Assembly: GCF_000971215.1 (NCBI RefSeq) | Contig: NZ_BBMA01000005.1 | Location: forward strand, 186,001 to 250,000 | Source: Demequina silvatica | GTDB lineage: Bacteria; Actinomycetota; Actinomycetes; Actinomycetales; Demequinaceae | Direction: 5' to 3' | DNA: 64,000 bases | Shown here: piece after piece, positions 1-9,186 of the stretch | How positions within the stretch are numbered: position 1 is the first letter of the stretch | Layout of the letters: each line of letters begins with the position of its first letter | The notes under the pieces: generated by a model | What the model saw: the letters and a program-made list of their open reading frames with translations, nothing else | Databases searched by the model: none | What the model was told of the DNA's origin: nothing | Position numbers and translations under genes: made by a program

Positions 1-241
1 GCGCCCAGCTAGTGGCGAGGGCGGATGCCTTCGCGCACTCGGGCGCGATGTCGTCGCCCGCGGCCGCCCGGCGCCCCGCGGCATAGCCGACAAGGAACGT
101 GGTGAGCGGCGCCGCCGGCCTCACCACCGAGTGCGCGGCGTCGCGCGCGACGTCGAGCAGAGCCTGCACGTCCACCTCGCCCAGGTCGAGGTCGAGCTCC
201 TTCGCGAGCGCGGCCACCCAGTCCTCCATGGTTGCGGTCAT
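1..241 (-). CDS. DUF6457 domain protein (partial, runs off window)
   Basis: About 80 codons are visible, starting at the ATG at 241 and running past the window edge without a stop. The N-terminus (MTATMEDWVAALAKELDL) is a short acidic helical domain like DUF6457, a family found beside or fused to MobA in actinobacteria and assumed, without proof, to help in molybdenum-cofactor synthesis. The ATG overlaps the mobA stop by four bases (ATGA), so it is the last visible cistron of the nitrate/molybdenum operon. The family assignment rests on context and general resemblance; function unknown. Confidence 0.7.
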   Translation of the reverse strand, partial: MTATMEDWVAALAKELDLDLGEVDVQALLDVARDAAHSVVRPAAPLTTFLVGYAAGRRAAAGDDIAPECAKASALATSWA

Positions 242-825
242 CCCATCCGCTCCTTCCAGTAGCGCTGGTCGTCGGGGGTGTCGAGGTCGCGCGACAGCCC
301 GCGCACGTCCGGCACCGCCGTCATCGGCAGGTCTCCGACCAGCCTACGCAGGGAGGCGCCCGCCAGGTCCGCCGAACACCGGGACGCCAACGACGCGGTG
401 GGGTACGCCGCGAGCAGGAACTGGGGGAAACCCTCCCCGTCCACCACCCACGCGCCATGCGCGGCGGAGGCCGCCGCCACCAACACCGGCACCGCCTCGC
501 CCGCGAGCGGCGTGTCCACGCCCAGGACCACAGTCACCGGGCTCGGTCCGCGATCGCGGTCCCGCGCCAGCTCCGCCAGCCCCGCCGCCAGCGCCGCCGC
601 CGGTCCCGCGCCCGCCGGCTCCTCAACGGTCCACCGCGCCTCATCACGCCTCGGACCACCCACCACCGCCACGCACGCCGCACCGGCGACCGCCTCGAGC
701 GCGAGGTCCAACAGCGGCCGCCCGCCGACCACCAGGTCGGGCTTCGACACGCCGCCCAGGCGCGTCCCACGCCCGCCCGCGATGATCATCGCGTCGAACG
801 GGAGCGACACCGCGGAGTCCGTCAC
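238..825 (-). CDS. mobA: Molybdenum cofactor guanylyltransferase MobA
   Basis: Transfers GMP from GTP to molybdopterin to give the guanine-dinucleotide cofactor used by nitrate reductase. 195 aa, usual length. The nucleotide-binding loop AGGRGTRLGG lies near residues 16-25 with the following SKPDL lysine, and a later Asp-containing LGVDTPLAG segment fits the metal-binding site. The GTG start at 825 follows the moaC stop by 7 bases and has no strong ribosome site; an internal ATG at residue 13 (just before IIAGG) is an alternative. Cytoplasmic; the cofactor product is presumably meant for the nitrate reductase ten genes upstream in the same operon. Confidence 0.9.
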   Translation of the reverse strand: MTDSAVSLPFDAMIIAGGRGTRLGGVSKPDLVVGGRPLLDLALEAVAGAACVAVVGGPRRDEARWTVEEPAGAGPAAALAAGLAELARDRDRGPSPVTVVLGVDTPLAGEAVPVLVAAASAAHGAWVVDGEGFPQFLLAAYPTASLASRCSADLAGASLRRLVGDLPMTAVPDVRGLSRDLDTPDDQRYWKERMG

Positions 826-832
826 CAGTCCG

Positions 833-1315
833 TCACTCGCGGTGCCAGGATCCCGACTTGCCGCCCTCCTTGGCGATCAGCCGGATGTCGCGGATGGTGG
901 TGCCCTTGTCGAGCGCCTTGACCATGTCGACCACGTTCAGCGCCGCCACCGACACCGCCGTGAAGGCCTCCATCTCGACGCCCGTACGGTCGGCGGTGGA
1001 GACGGTGGCGGTGATGGAGACGCCCTCGTCCTCGATCTCGACCTCGACCACCGCGCCGTGCACCCCGATGACGTGCGCGAGCGGCAGCAGCTCGGGCGTC
1101 CGCTTGGCCGCCGCGATGCCCGCGATCCGGGCCAGGGCGAGCGCGTCGCCCTTGGGGACCGTGCCGTCGCGCAGAGCCGCGACCACGTGCGGCGCGCACG
1201 CGACGAACCCGGCGGCGGTCGCGGACCGGACCGTCGGCTGCTTGTGCGTGACGTCGACCATGCGGACCTGGCCGCGGGAATCGAGGTGGGTGAAAGCCTG
1301 CTGGGACTCGCTCAT
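833..1315 (-). CDS. moaC: Cyclic pyranopterin monophosphate synthase MoaC
   Basis: Second step of molybdopterin synthesis: converts the MoaA product to cyclic pyranopterin monophosphate. 160 aa, full family length. Recognisable blocks are the [13 protein letters not shown] segment (catalytic Lys and His region) and [23 protein letters not shown] at 1315 overlaps the moeA stop (ATGA). MoaA, MoaD, MoaE and MogA are not in the window; they may follow beyond position 1 or lie elsewhere. Confidence 0.93.
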   Translation of the reverse strand: MSESQQAFTHLDSRGQVRMVDVTHKQPTVRSATAAGFVACAPHVVAALRDGTVPKGDALALARIAGIAAAKRTPELLPLAHVIGVHGAVVEVEIEDEGVSITATVSTADRTGVEMEAFTAVSVAALNVVDMVKALDKGTTIRDIRLIAKEGGKSGSWHRE

Positions 1316-2508
1316 GCGGTGAACCTCCTGACCGCGACGATATCGCCCGCCGCGACCGCGTCGACGTCCGCTCGGACCCGGGCGAGCCCGTCTGCCGCCG
1401 CGAGCCGCGCCGCGAGGTGGGAACCCGAGCCGCCCGACGTGGCCGGACGCACCCCCTCCGCCGAGATCACCACCGGCATCACCTGCTCCCGCCCGGGCGG
1501 GCAGCGCCAGGCCTCCAGCGCGCGCATCGGCTCCCAGGGCGGCTCCGCGACGCCCCGCATCGCCCGCACCGCCGGCGCGACGAACACCTCCGTGCACACC
1601 GCGACCGCCACCGGGTTGCCCGGCAGGCAGATCACCGGCACCCCACCGACGCGCCCGAGGCCCTGGGGCTTGCCCGGCTGGATCGCCACGGTGAGGAAGG
1701 ACACGCCCGCGGGAGCGAGCCCCGCCTTGACCGGGTCGTGGTCCCCCACGCTCGCGCCGCCCGTGGTGACCACCAGATCCGCGCCAGCACGCGCGGCGTC
1801 CGTCACCGCCGACAGCACCGCCGCAGGAGAGTCCCCCACCGTCCCCAGATCGACCGGCGACGCCCCCAACGCACGCAGCGCGCCCGCGAGGTAGACCGCG
1901 TTCGACTCCCAGATCTGCCCCGGCCCCAAGGACGCGCCCGGCGCCGCGAGCTCGTCGCCGGTCGCGAGGAACGCGACCCGCGGCGCCGGCATCACCACCA
2001 CCGAGCCGACCCCGGCCGCCGCGATCGCCGCCAGGTGACGCGGCCGCAGCCGCACGCCCGCCGCGACCACCACCGCACCGGCGGCCGCGTCCTCGCCGCG
2101 CCGCCGGATGTGCGCCCCGAGCGCCGCCGGCGCCGAGACCACCACACCGCCGTCGACCACCGACACCCGCTCCTGCGGCACCACCGCATCGACCCCCGAC
2201 GGCACCGGCGCGCCCGTCATGATCCGCACCGCCTGGCCGGAACCGACCGCGTCCGAGAACGGGTGGCCCGCCGCCGACTCCCCCGCCACCGACAGCCGCA
2301 CCGGCGCCTCGTCCGAGGCGGCGTCGACATCGGACGCTCGCAGCCCGTAGCCGTCCATCGCCGAGTTGTCGAAGGGCGGCAGGTCCCCCGCCGCGACCAC
2401 GTCGACGGCGAGCACCGCGTCCAGCGCATCCGCGAGGCCCACCAGCCGCGGCGACGGCGGCGTCACCGACGCGAGCACCTGCGCGAGGTGCTCGGCCGCG
2501 CTACGCAC
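1312..2508 (-). CDS. moeA: Molybdopterin molybdenumtransferase MoeA
   Basis: Inserts molybdate into adenylylated molybdopterin. About 398 aa when started at GTG 2508, which overlaps the preceding ThiF-like gene by 8 bases; an in-frame GTG at 2514 is equally possible. The open frame extends further upstream, but that part is the shadow of the neighbour. Diagnostic segments: DNSAMDGYG near residue 45, the MoCF-domain [11 protein letters not shown] near residue 230, and CLPGNPVA near residue 290. The stop overlaps the moaC ATG. Confidence 0.93.
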   Translation of the reverse strand: MRSAAEHLAQVLASVTPPSPRLVGLADALDAVLAVDVVAAGDLPPFDNSAMDGYGLRASDVDAASDEAPVRLSVAGESAAGHPFSDAVGSGQAVRIMTGAPVPSGVDAVVPQERVSVVDGGVVVSAPAALGAHIRRRGEDAAAGAVVVAAGVRLRPRHLAAIAAAGVGSVVVMPAPRVAFLATGDELAAPGASLGPGQIWESNAVYLAGALRALGASPVDLGTVGDSPAAVLSAVTDAARAGADLVVTTGGASVGDHDPVKAGLAPAGVSFLTVAIQPGKPQGLGRVGGVPVICLPGNPVAVAVCTEVFVAPAVRAMRGVAEPPWEPMRALEAWRCPPGREQVMPVVISAEGVRPATSGGSGSHLAARLAAADGLARVRADVDAVAAGDIVAVRRFTA

Positions 2509-3220
2509 GCACACCGCCCGCGAGGGGCAGCGACCGCCACGCCCCGTCGCGCGCGTCGAGCACCTGCAGCGTCCCCGCGAGCCCCGGGCCCGCGCCCGTG
2601 AGCAGCACCACCGCCTGGGAGGCCATCGCCGCACCCACCTGCCCGCACAGCGGACCCAGCACGCCGCCCGCGTCGCACACCCCGAAGTCCGGCGCCGGCT
2701 CCTGCGGGAACACGTCGCGCAGCCGGGCGCCGCCCGCGAACACCGTCACCTGCCCGAACCAGCCCTGCACCGCACCCCACACGAGCGGGACGCCCAAGGC
2801 GACCGCCGCATCGTCCACCGTGAGCCGCGAGGGCCACGTGTCGGTGCAGTCCAGGATCAGGTCGTGACCGGACAGCAGGGACGATGCGGTGGCGTCGGTC
2901 AGCCGGGAATCCACCGGCGAGACCCGGGTCGAGGGGGCGAGCGCGCCGAGCGCCCGGGCGGCGGCGGTCACCTTCGCGACGCCCACGTCGGGCGGCCCGA
3001 ACAGCACCTGGCGGTGGAGGTTCGTGACGGAGACGCGGTCCGAGTCGATCAGCGTGAGCGAGCCGACGCCCGCCGCCGCGAGGTAGAGCGCGGCCGGGCA
3101 TCCCAGCCCGCCGACCCCGACGATCGCGACCCGCGCCGCACCAAGAGCCGCCTGGCCCGCGGCCCCGAAACCGGGCAACGCGCGCTGGCGGACGTAGGCG
3201 TCAGCTTCCACCCGCGTCAC
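2501..3220 (-). CDS. ThiF/MoeB-family adenylyltransferase
   Basis: E1-like enzyme that would adenylate the C-terminus of a ubiquitin-like sulfur carrier (MoaD or ThiS). 239 aa; nucleotide-binding GVGGLGCPAALYLAAAG near residues 37-53, DSD and TNLHRQVLF near 60-74, and DCTDTW near 125. No C-terminal rhodanese domain, so it is the short MoeB/HesA type. The Moco context favours MoeB. GTG start at 3220 lies 20 bases inside the end of the chelatase gene. Two oppositely oriented copies of the GGACGATGC repeat lie in this gene (2808 and 2879). Confidence 0.85.
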   Translation of the reverse strand: MTRVEADAYVRQRALPGFGAAGQAALGAARVAIVGVGGLGCPAALYLAAAGVGSLTLIDSDRVSVTNLHRQVLFGPPDVGVAKVTAAARALGALAPSTRVSPVDSRLTDATASSLLSGHDLILDCTDTWPSRLTVDDAAVALGVPLVWGAVQGWFGQVTVFAGGARLRDVFPQEPAPDFGVCDAGGVLGPLCGQVGAAMASQAVVLLTGAGPGLAGTLQVLDARDGAWRSLPLAGGVRA

Positions 3221-3887
3221 GGTACCGGTCGAGCACGATCTCCACGAGACGCGGGTGCGGGGCGAGCGGGGCGGTCACGTAGTCGGCCCCCGCCTCGGCG
3301 AGGCGCTTCTGGAAGAACCCCGGCGCGAGCAGGAAGGATGCGACCGCCACCTCGCCGTCCTCGCCGTTGTTGCGGGCGTCCGCGACCGCGTCGGCGACGG
3401 TGGGGTGGATGCCCGCCGCGTAGCCGACACGGACCGGGCCGTCCCACCGCGCGCGGAGCATCTCCGCGGCCGCGAGGGTGTCCGCCTCGCTGCGCGGGTC
3501 GGAGGATCCGGCCGCGGCGAGGATGAGCGTGGTCGTGGGCGGGATGTGGGCCTCGCGGATGCGGTCCATCACGATGTCGATGAGCCGCGGGTCCGGGCCG
3601 AGCGCCTTCGCCGCCGTCACGTCCGAACGCCGCTTCACCGCCTCGGCGATGTCGTGATAGACGTGATAGCCGCCCGCGAGCAGCAGCGGCACCACCACGG
3701 CGGAGGTGCCGGCGGTGGGCGCGACCTCGGCGACCACCTCCTTGCAGTAGGGGCCGTGGACGTCGACGTACGCGTCACGCACCTCGGTCCCGGCGAGCGC
3801 CGCCCGGACGTCCTCGACCACCCGCAGGATGGTCGCCTGCCCGTCCTCGTCGCGCGTGCCGTGCGCGCATGCGATCAGGGCGGTCAT
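3201..3887 (-). CDS. CbiX/SirB-type sirohydrochlorin chelatase
   Basis: Inserts iron into sirohydrochlorin for siroheme, the prosthetic group of nitrite reductase. 228 aa, the two-domain length: the first half opens with ACAHGTRDEDG (catalytic His near residue 8) and has GGYHVYHDI near 93; the second half repeats the fold with AAAGSSDPR near 125. It sits in the siroheme/nitrite part of the operon, and the upstream siroheme synthase appears to lack the usual chelatase region, so this protein probably supplies that step. ATG overlaps the NnaR stop (ATGA). A cobaltochelatase role is possible but less consistent with the context. Confidence 0.85.
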   Translation of the reverse strand: MTALIACAHGTRDEDGQATILRVVEDVRAALAGTEVRDAYVDVHGPYCKEVVAEVAPTAGTSAVVVPLLLAGGYHVYHDIAEAVKRRSDVTAAKALGPDPRLIDIVMDRIREAHIPPTTTLILAAAGSSDPRSEADTLAAAEMLRARWDGPVRVGYAAGIHPTVADAVADARNNGEDGEVAVASFLLAPGFFQKRLAEAGADYVTAPLAPHPRLVEIVLDRYRDAGGS

Positions 3888-4999
3888 GCCGCGCTCACCG
3901 CGAGCGCGTAACCGCGCTTCACCACCGTACGTACCAGCATGGGTGCCCCCGAGTTCTCCCTCAGCCTGTTGATCGCCGCCTCCACCGCGTGCGGGCCCGC
4001 CTGCGCGCCCGGCAGCACCTCCGCGAGCTGCTCGCGGGTGAGGACGTTCCCCTTCGCGTGCGCGAGCGCCCGCAGGACCTCGAGGCCGGTGGGCGTGAGC
4101 GGCAGCACCCGCCCGCCCAGCACGGCGGTGGTGGCCCGCATCACCAGCGGCCCGTCGGGCGTGGGGATGCCCACCGCCGACTCGGTGAAGTCCTGCACCA
4201 GCAGCCGCACCAGCGCCCCGAGGCGCCAGCGGTCCGGGTGCTGCACGGTCAACCCGGCGGCCTCGAGCGGCGCCGCGGTGACAGGGCCGACGGCCGCGAT
4301 CACCAGGTCACCGCGCGCGGCGAGCGCCCTGATGGCGTCCAGCACCTCCCGTGAGCGGGCCGTGGCCAGCCAGGACTCCGCGGCCGGCGCGGACGTGAAC
4401 AGCACCGCGTCCGCCCCACCGCACGCGGCCTGGTCGATCCATTCCTCGTGCATCTCGGGCGCCAGCGGCGCGCCCCAGCCGTACACCAGCAGGCTCTGGA
4501 CGGTCGCGCCCGCGGCGGTGAACGCCTCGTCGAGCCCGTCCGAGCCGTTGCCGTGATGCTGGACAGCGACGCGCAGCCCGTCCACACCCTCCGCGAGCAG
4601 GTAGTCGCGCAGCTCCGCCGCGGTCTCCGACTCGGCCACCCAGTCGGCCTCCAGACCCGCCTGCTGGATGGCGCCGCGCGCCTTGGGTCCGCGGGCGATG
4701 AACCGCGCGCCCCGCAACGCGTCCAGGAGGTCCTCGGCGAGCCCGGCGGCGTCGGCCGCCTCGATCCAGCCGCGGAAGCCGATGCCCGTGGTCGCGACCA
4801 CGATGTCCGGCGGCGCCGCGATGAGCGCCCGCGTGTCCTCGATGAGGCGCGCGTCGTCGAGGTGCGGGATGGTGCTGAGCGCGGGCGCGTGCTTGACGAT
4901 CGCGCCGCGGCGCTCCAAGGCGGATGCCAGCTCGCGCTTCCTGCGGTCCGCGGTGATGACCATCACGCAACCCGACAGCGGTTCTCCGACCACCGACAC
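3884..4999 (-). CDS. nnaR: NnaR-type regulator: HemD-like domain fused to wHTH
   Basis: 371 aa with two parts. Residues 1-250 are a uroporphyrinogen-III-synthase-like fold (TGIGFRGWIEAA, GPKARGAI, LFTSAPAAESW); residues about 270-371 are an OmpR/PhoB-like winged helix (LTPTGLEVLRALAHAKGNVLTREQLAEVL, ending VRTVVKRGYALAV). This fusion matches Streptomyces NnaR, known as a co-activator of nitrate and nitrite assimilation with GlnR. GTG at 4999 follows a good AGGGAGG site. Being inside the operon it probably autoregulates. A separate canonical hemD lies at 16712-17491, so this copy need not make uroporphyrinogen III. Confidence 0.88.
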   Translation of the reverse strand: MSVVGEPLSGCVMVITADRRKRELASALERRGAIVKHAPALSTIPHLDDARLIEDTRALIAAPPDIVVATTGIGFRGWIEAADAAGLAEDLLDALRGARFIARGPKARGAIQQAGLEADWVAESETAAELRDYLLAEGVDGLRVAVQHHGNGSDGLDEAFTAAGATVQSLLVYGWGAPLAPEMHEEWIDQAACGGADAVLFTSAPAAESWLATARSREVLDAIRALAARGDLVIAAVGPVTAAPLEAAGLTVQHPDRWRLGALVRLLVQDFTESAVGIPTPDGPLVMRATTAVLGGRVLPLTPTGLEVLRALAHAKGNVLTREQLAEVLPGAQAGPHAVEAAINRLRENSGAPMLVRTVVKRGYALAVSAA

Positions 5000-5012
5000 G
5001 CGGACCTCCCTG

Positions 5013-6236
5013 TCACTCTCGACGCGGCGTTGCCGCGACCTGCGAGGCCAGCAGCTCCCGCCTCGCCACGTTTCCGATGACGATAACGGCGGGAGGTTTC
5101 ACCCCTGTTTCTCCCGCGATAAGAACGATGTCCGCGAGGGTGCCGTGCGTCACACGCTCGTCGGCGGTGGTCCCCGACTCGACGATCGCGACCGGGGTGT
5201 CCGGCGACGCGCCGCCCGCCAGACCCGCCGCGACGATGTCCGGCAGCGCCGCCACGCCCATGAGCACCACCACGGTGGTGCCGTGCGCCATGGCCGCCAC
5301 GGAGGTCGCGTCCGCGCCCGCGTGGCCCGACGTCACCAGCACCGCGGTCGACAGCCCTCGCTGGGTCACCGGGATGCCCGCGCGCGCCGGTACCGACAGC
5401 GCCGACGTCACGCCCGGCACCACCTCGACCGACACGCCGGCCTCGAGGCACGCGTGCACCTCCTCGCCGCCGCGGCCGAGCACGAACGGGTCGCCGCCCT
5501 TGAGGCGCACCACCGTCCGACCCTCCAGCGCGTGCGACACGAGGATCCGGTTGATCTCGTCCTGCGGCACCGGGTGGCGGTCGGGCGACTTGCCCACGTT
5601 GATGACCTCGACGTCGTAGGGCACCGTCACCAGCAGCTCGGTGGTGCCCAGGCGGTCCGTCACCACCACGTCCGCCTCCGCGAGCGCCTGCCGCCCCCGC
5701 ACCGTGATGAGGCCCGGGTCGCCCGGTCCGGCACCGACGAGGATCACGCGGCCCGCGCCCGCGCGTCGGCGGCGCAGGTCCGCGCCGCCCGCGTCGAGGT
5801 GCGCCGCGATCGCGTCGCGCACCGCGCGGATGCGCTTGGGGTCCGGGCGGTCCGTGGAGACCACGCCCACCGCGAGCTCGCCGTGCCGCGAGACGGCCGC
5901 CTGCCGTGCGGTCCCGCGCGACGCGTCCGACGCGTCGATGCAGAACACCCGACGCTCCTCCGCCCACCCGGCCACCGCATCGTTCACCGCGGGGTCGGAC
6001 GTGGCCGCCAGGACGAACCATGCGTCGTCGAGGTCGGCGGGCGACACCGCCCGCGCCTCCCACGTGAGGTCGCCGTGCTGCGCGAGCCGCACGATGTCGT
6101 CGGACGCCTCCGGCGCCACCACGGCCACCCGCGCGCCCTCCGCGAGGAACCGCTTCACCCTCCGCGACGCGACGTTGCCCGCGCCGGCGACGAGCACGCG
6201 CCGTCCCTTGAGGTCGATTCCGAAGAGCGCCGTCAC
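5013..6236 (-). CDS. cysG: Siroheme synthase: precorrin-2 dehydrogenase domain + SUMT
   Basis: 407 aa. Residues 1-160 hold an NAD-binding fold (GRRVLVAGAGNVASRRVKRFL) for precorrin-2 oxidation; residues 163-400 are uroporphyrinogen-III C-methyltransferase (VGAGPGDPGLITVRGRQAL, GGDPFVLGRGGEE, GVTSALSVPA). The methyltransferase starts about 50-60 residues earlier than in E. coli CysG, so the dimerisation/chelatase middle segment seems missing; the CbiX-like chelatase two genes on would complete siroheme. GTG start at 6236 overlaps the nirD stop. Thirteen bases separate it from nnaR. Confidence 0.9.
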   Translation of the reverse strand: MTALFGIDLKGRRVLVAGAGNVASRRVKRFLAEGARVAVVAPEASDDIVRLAQHGDLTWEARAVSPADLDDAWFVLAATSDPAVNDAVAGWAEERRVFCIDASDASRGTARQAAVSRHGELAVGVVSTDRPDPKRIRAVRDAIAAHLDAGGADLRRRRAGAGRVILVGAGPGDPGLITVRGRQALAEADVVVTDRLGTTELLVTVPYDVEVINVGKSPDRHPVPQDEINRILVSHALEGRTVVRLKGGDPFVLGRGGEEVHACLEAGVSVEVVPGVTSALSVPARAGIPVTQRGLSTAVLVTSGHAGADATSVAAMAHGTTVVVLMGVAALPDIVAAGLAGGASPDTPVAIVESGTTADERVTHGTLADIVLIAGETGVKPPAVIVIGNVARRELLASQVAATPRRE

Positions 6237-6616
6237 TCGCTGCCTGCCAGGTCGATGATCACCTGGCCATTGTCGAGGGTGACGGGGTACACGACCAAGT
6301 CCGGCGCGTGGCCGGCCTTCGGCGACTTGTCCATGGTCACCAGGCACGTCCCGTCGAGCAGCGAGAACACCTGCTTGTAGATGGGCGACGCGATGGTCGG
6401 GACGTCGCCGCGCGAGCCCGTGATGCCGCGCGACATCACCGAGGCGCCCGAGAACGGATCGAGGTTCTGCACCGCGTGGACGCTGCCGTCCGCGAGCCGG
6501 AAGATCGCGACCTGCTCGCCGCCCACCAGCGCGGCGACGCCGAGCTCCGGGGTGAGGCGGTCGTAGTCGCACACCACGGTGGCGGTGGACGATGCGGTGG
6601 CGGGGACGGCGGTCAT
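6233..6616 (-). CDS. nirD: Nitrite reductase small subunit NirD
   Basis: 127 aa, typical length. Small subunit of the assimilatory NADH-nitrite reductase; Rieske-like fold (residues 27-120: VAALVGGEQVAIFRLADGS through GQVIIDLAG). The Cys-X-His and Cys-X2-His ligands of true Rieske proteins are not present, as in many NirD proteins, so it is probably structural rather than iron-sulfur binding. ATG at 6616 overlaps the nirB stop (ATGA). A GGACGATGC repeat copy is read here antisense as Ala-Ser-Ser. Confidence 0.93.
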   Translation of the reverse strand: MTAVPATASSTATVVCDYDRLTPELGVAALVGGEQVAIFRLADGSVHAVQNLDPFSGASVMSRGITGSRGDVPTIASPIYKQVFSLLDGTCLVTMDKSPKAGHAPDLVVYPVTLDNGQVIIDLAGSE

Positions 6617-9186
6617 GACCGGACCTCCAGGGTCGAGGGGGCGATGAGGACCGCGCCTCCGGCGCGCTCCTCGGGTGTGGCGGGGCGGCGCTGGCCGCGC
6701 TGCTCCACGTAGGCGAGGGTGGGGTCCGCCTGGTCGGGCGCGTTGACGAAGCTGGTGAACTGCTTCAGGCGCTCGGGGTCGTTGAGCACGGCCTTCCACT
6801 CGTCCTCGTAGGAGTCGATGTGGCGGGCCATGTGGGCGTCGAGCTCCTCGCCCAGGCCCAGCGAGTCCTCGACCACGATCTCGCGGATGCGGTCGAGCCC
6901 GCCCTCGTGCTCCTGCTGCCACGGTGCGGTGCGCTGCAGGCGGTCCGCGGTGCGGATGTAGTACATGAGGTAGCGGTCGATGACACGGAACACCTCGTCG
7001 TCGGGGACGTCCTCGACCAGCAGCTGCGCATGGACCGGCGTGAAGCCGCCGTTGCCGCCCACGTACACGTTCCAGCCCTTGTCCGTGGCGATGACGCCCA
7101 CGTCCTTGCCGCGTGCCTCCGCGCACTCGCGCGCGCAGCCCGAGACGCCCAGCTTGAGCTTGTGGGGGCTGCGCAGGCCGCGGTAGCGCAGCTCAAGCGC
7201 GATCGCCATGCCCACCGAGTCCTGGACGCCGTAGCGGCACCACGTGGATCCGACGCAGGACTTCACGGTGCGCAGCGACTTGCCGTACGCGTGACCGGAC
7301 TCCATGCCGGCGTCCACGAGCCGCTTCCAGATCGACGGCAGCTGCTCGAGGCGGGCGCCGAACAGGTCGATCCGCTGGCCGCCCGTGATCTTGGTGTAGA
7401 GGCCGTAGTCCTGCGCGATCTGGCCGATGAGGATGAGGTGCTCGGGCAGGATCTCGCCGCCCGGCACGCGCGGCACCACCGAGTAGGTGCCGTCCTTCTG
7501 CATGTTCGCCATGACGCGGTCGTTGGTGTCCTGCAGGGCCGCGCGGTCCCCGCCGAGGACGTGCGCGTTGTACAAGCTCGCGAGGATCGACCCGACGGTG
7601 GGCTTGCAGATGTCGCAGCCGCGTCCGGTGCCGAAGCGCTCGATGACCTCGCTGAACGTGGTGACCTCGGCGACCTTGATCGCGTTGAACAGCTGAGCGC
7701 GGGAGAGCTCGAAGTGCTCGCACAGCGCGTTCGACACCTCGATGCCGGACTTCTCCAGCTCCGTGCCCATGATCTTCTTCACCAGCGGCAGGCAGGACCC
7801 GCAGGACGTGCCGGCCTTGGTGCACGCCTTGACCGCGCCCAGGTCGTGGCAGCCCTCGTGGTTGACGGCGTCGCGGATCGCGCCGGCGGAGACGTTGTTG
7901 CACGAGCACACGCCGGCCGAGTCGGGCAGCTCGATCTCGCCCTTCTCCACCGAGCCCTCGGGCAGGATCCACGCGGCCGGGTCGCCCGGCAGCGCGGCGC
8001 CCACCATGGGGCGCAGCGACGCGTAGGCGCTCGCGTCCCCGACCAGGACGCCGCCGAGCAGCGTGGTCGCGTCGTCGGTGAGCACCAGCTTCTTGTAGAC
8101 GCCGTTGACCGGGTCCGCGTAGACCATCTCGAGCGCGCCCGGCGTGGTGGCGAACGCGTCTCCGAAGGACGCGACGTCCACGCCGAGCAGCTTGAGCTTG
8201 GTGGCCATGTCCGCGCCGGGGAACGTCGAGGACCCTCCCAGCAGCCGGTCCACCGCGATCTCCGCCATGGTGTTGCCCGGCGCGATGAGGCCCAGGCACG
8301 CGCCCTGGATGCAGGCGACCTCGCCGATCGCGCTGACCGCCGGGTCCGCGGTGAGGCACGCGTCGTCGACCACCACGCCGCCGCGGGCGCCGATCTCGAG
8401 TCCGGCCTTCGCGCCCAGCTCGTCGCGCGGGCGGACGCCGGTGGCGAACACCACCACGTCGACCAGCTGCTCGCCGCCGTCCGCGAACAGCAGGCTGCCC
8501 ACGTGACCGTCCTTGCCCGCGCGGATCTCCTGCGTCGCGGTGCTGCACCGCACCGTCACCCCGAGGGCCTCGATCAGGCGCTTGAGCGCCTCGCCGCCGC
8601 CCTCGTCGACCTGGAGGTTCATGAGGCGGTCCGCGAACTGGATGACCGTGCTGATGGCGCCCAGCGACTGGAGGGCGCCGGCCGCCTCGAGGCCCAGCAG
8701 GCCGCCTCCGATGACGGCGCCGCGCACGGGACGGCCGAGCGCCGCACGCCGCTCCTCGACCCAGCCGCGCAGCGCCGCGACGTCGTCGACCGTGCGGTAC
8801 ATGAACACGCCGGGCAGGTCCGCGCCCGGCGTGGGCGGCGCCCACGCGTAGGACCCGGTCGCGAGGACCAGGTGGTCGTAGGCGACCTCCCGGCCGCCGT
8901 CCACGGTGACGATGCGCCGGTCGCGGTCCACTCCCGTCGCCCGCGTGTCGCGGTGCAGGGTGACCAGCGGGTCGTGCCACAGGGCCGGGTCGCCCAGCTG
9001 GAGCTCCTCGGGGCTCTTGAGCTGGAAGTAGCTGGTGAGGGCGACGCGGTCGTAGGGCGCGCGCGGCTCCTCCGCGAGGACCTCGACGCTGTAGCGCCCC
9101 TCGGTGTCGCGGGCGCGCAGCGCCTCGGTGAACCGGTGGGCGACCATCCCGCCGCCCACGACGACGATGTGCTCGGTGGTCATCAT
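6613..9186 (-). CDS. nirB: Assimilatory nitrite reductase large subunit NirB
   Basis: Six-electron reduction of nitrite to ammonium with NAD(P)H. 857 aa. Order: FAD/NAD(P) oxidoreductase domain (VVVGGGMVAHRF at the N-terminus, VIGGGLLGLEAAG near 155); a BFD-like [2Fe-2S] domain (CSCNN ... TSCGSC) and a second Cys-containing segment (GRGCDICKP); then sulfite/nitrite reductase domains with the [4Fe-4S]-siroheme cysteines at about 644, 650, 684 and 688 (CX5C...CX3C). A GGGGAGG site precedes two consecutive ATGs (9186 and 9183); spacing favours 9183, operon overlap permits 9186. The longer open frame reaching to 10992 is not real. Confidence 0.96.
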   Translation of the reverse strand: MMTTEHIVVVGGGMVAHRFTEALRARDTEGRYSVEVLAEEPRAPYDRVALTSYFQLKSPEELQLGDPALWHDPLVTLHRDTRATGVDRDRRIVTVDGGREVAYDHLVLATGSYAWAPPTPGADLPGVFMYRTVDDVAALRGWVEERRAALGRPVRGAVIGGGLLGLEAAGALQSLGAISTVIQFADRLMNLQVDEGGGEALKRLIEALGVTVRCSTATQEIRAGKDGHVGSLLFADGGEQLVDVVVFATGVRPRDELGAKAGLEIGARGGVVVDDACLTADPAVSAIGEVACIQGACLGLIAPGNTMAEIAVDRLLGGSSTFPGADMATKLKLLGVDVASFGDAFATTPGALEMVYADPVNGVYKKLVLTDDATTLLGGVLVGDASAYASLRPMVGAALPGDPAAWILPEGSVEKGEIELPDSAGVCSCNNVSAGAIRDAVNHEGCHDLGAVKACTKAGTSCGSCLPLVKKIMGTELEKSGIEVSNALCEHFELSRAQLFNAIKVAEVTTFSEVIERFGTGRGCDICKPTVGSILASLYNAHVLGGDRAALQDTNDRVMANMQKDGTYSVVPRVPGGEILPEHLILIGQIAQDYGLYTKITGGQRIDLFGARLEQLPSIWKRLVDAGMESGHAYGKSLRTVKSCVGSTWCRYGVQDSVGMAIALELRYRGLRSPHKLKLGVSGCARECAEARGKDVGVIATDKGWNVYVGGNGGFTPVHAQLLVEDVPDDEVFRVIDRYLMYYIRTADRLQRTAPWQQEHEGGLDRIREIVVEDSLGLGEELDAHMARHIDSYEDEWKAVLNDPERLKQFTSFVNAPDQADPTLAYVEQRGQRRPATPEERAGGAVLIAPSTLEVRS

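Noticed and set aside
3884..4999. A second ordinary hemD
   Set aside because: The C-terminal winged helix and nitrate-operon context fit NnaR; a canonical hemD exists at 16712-17491.
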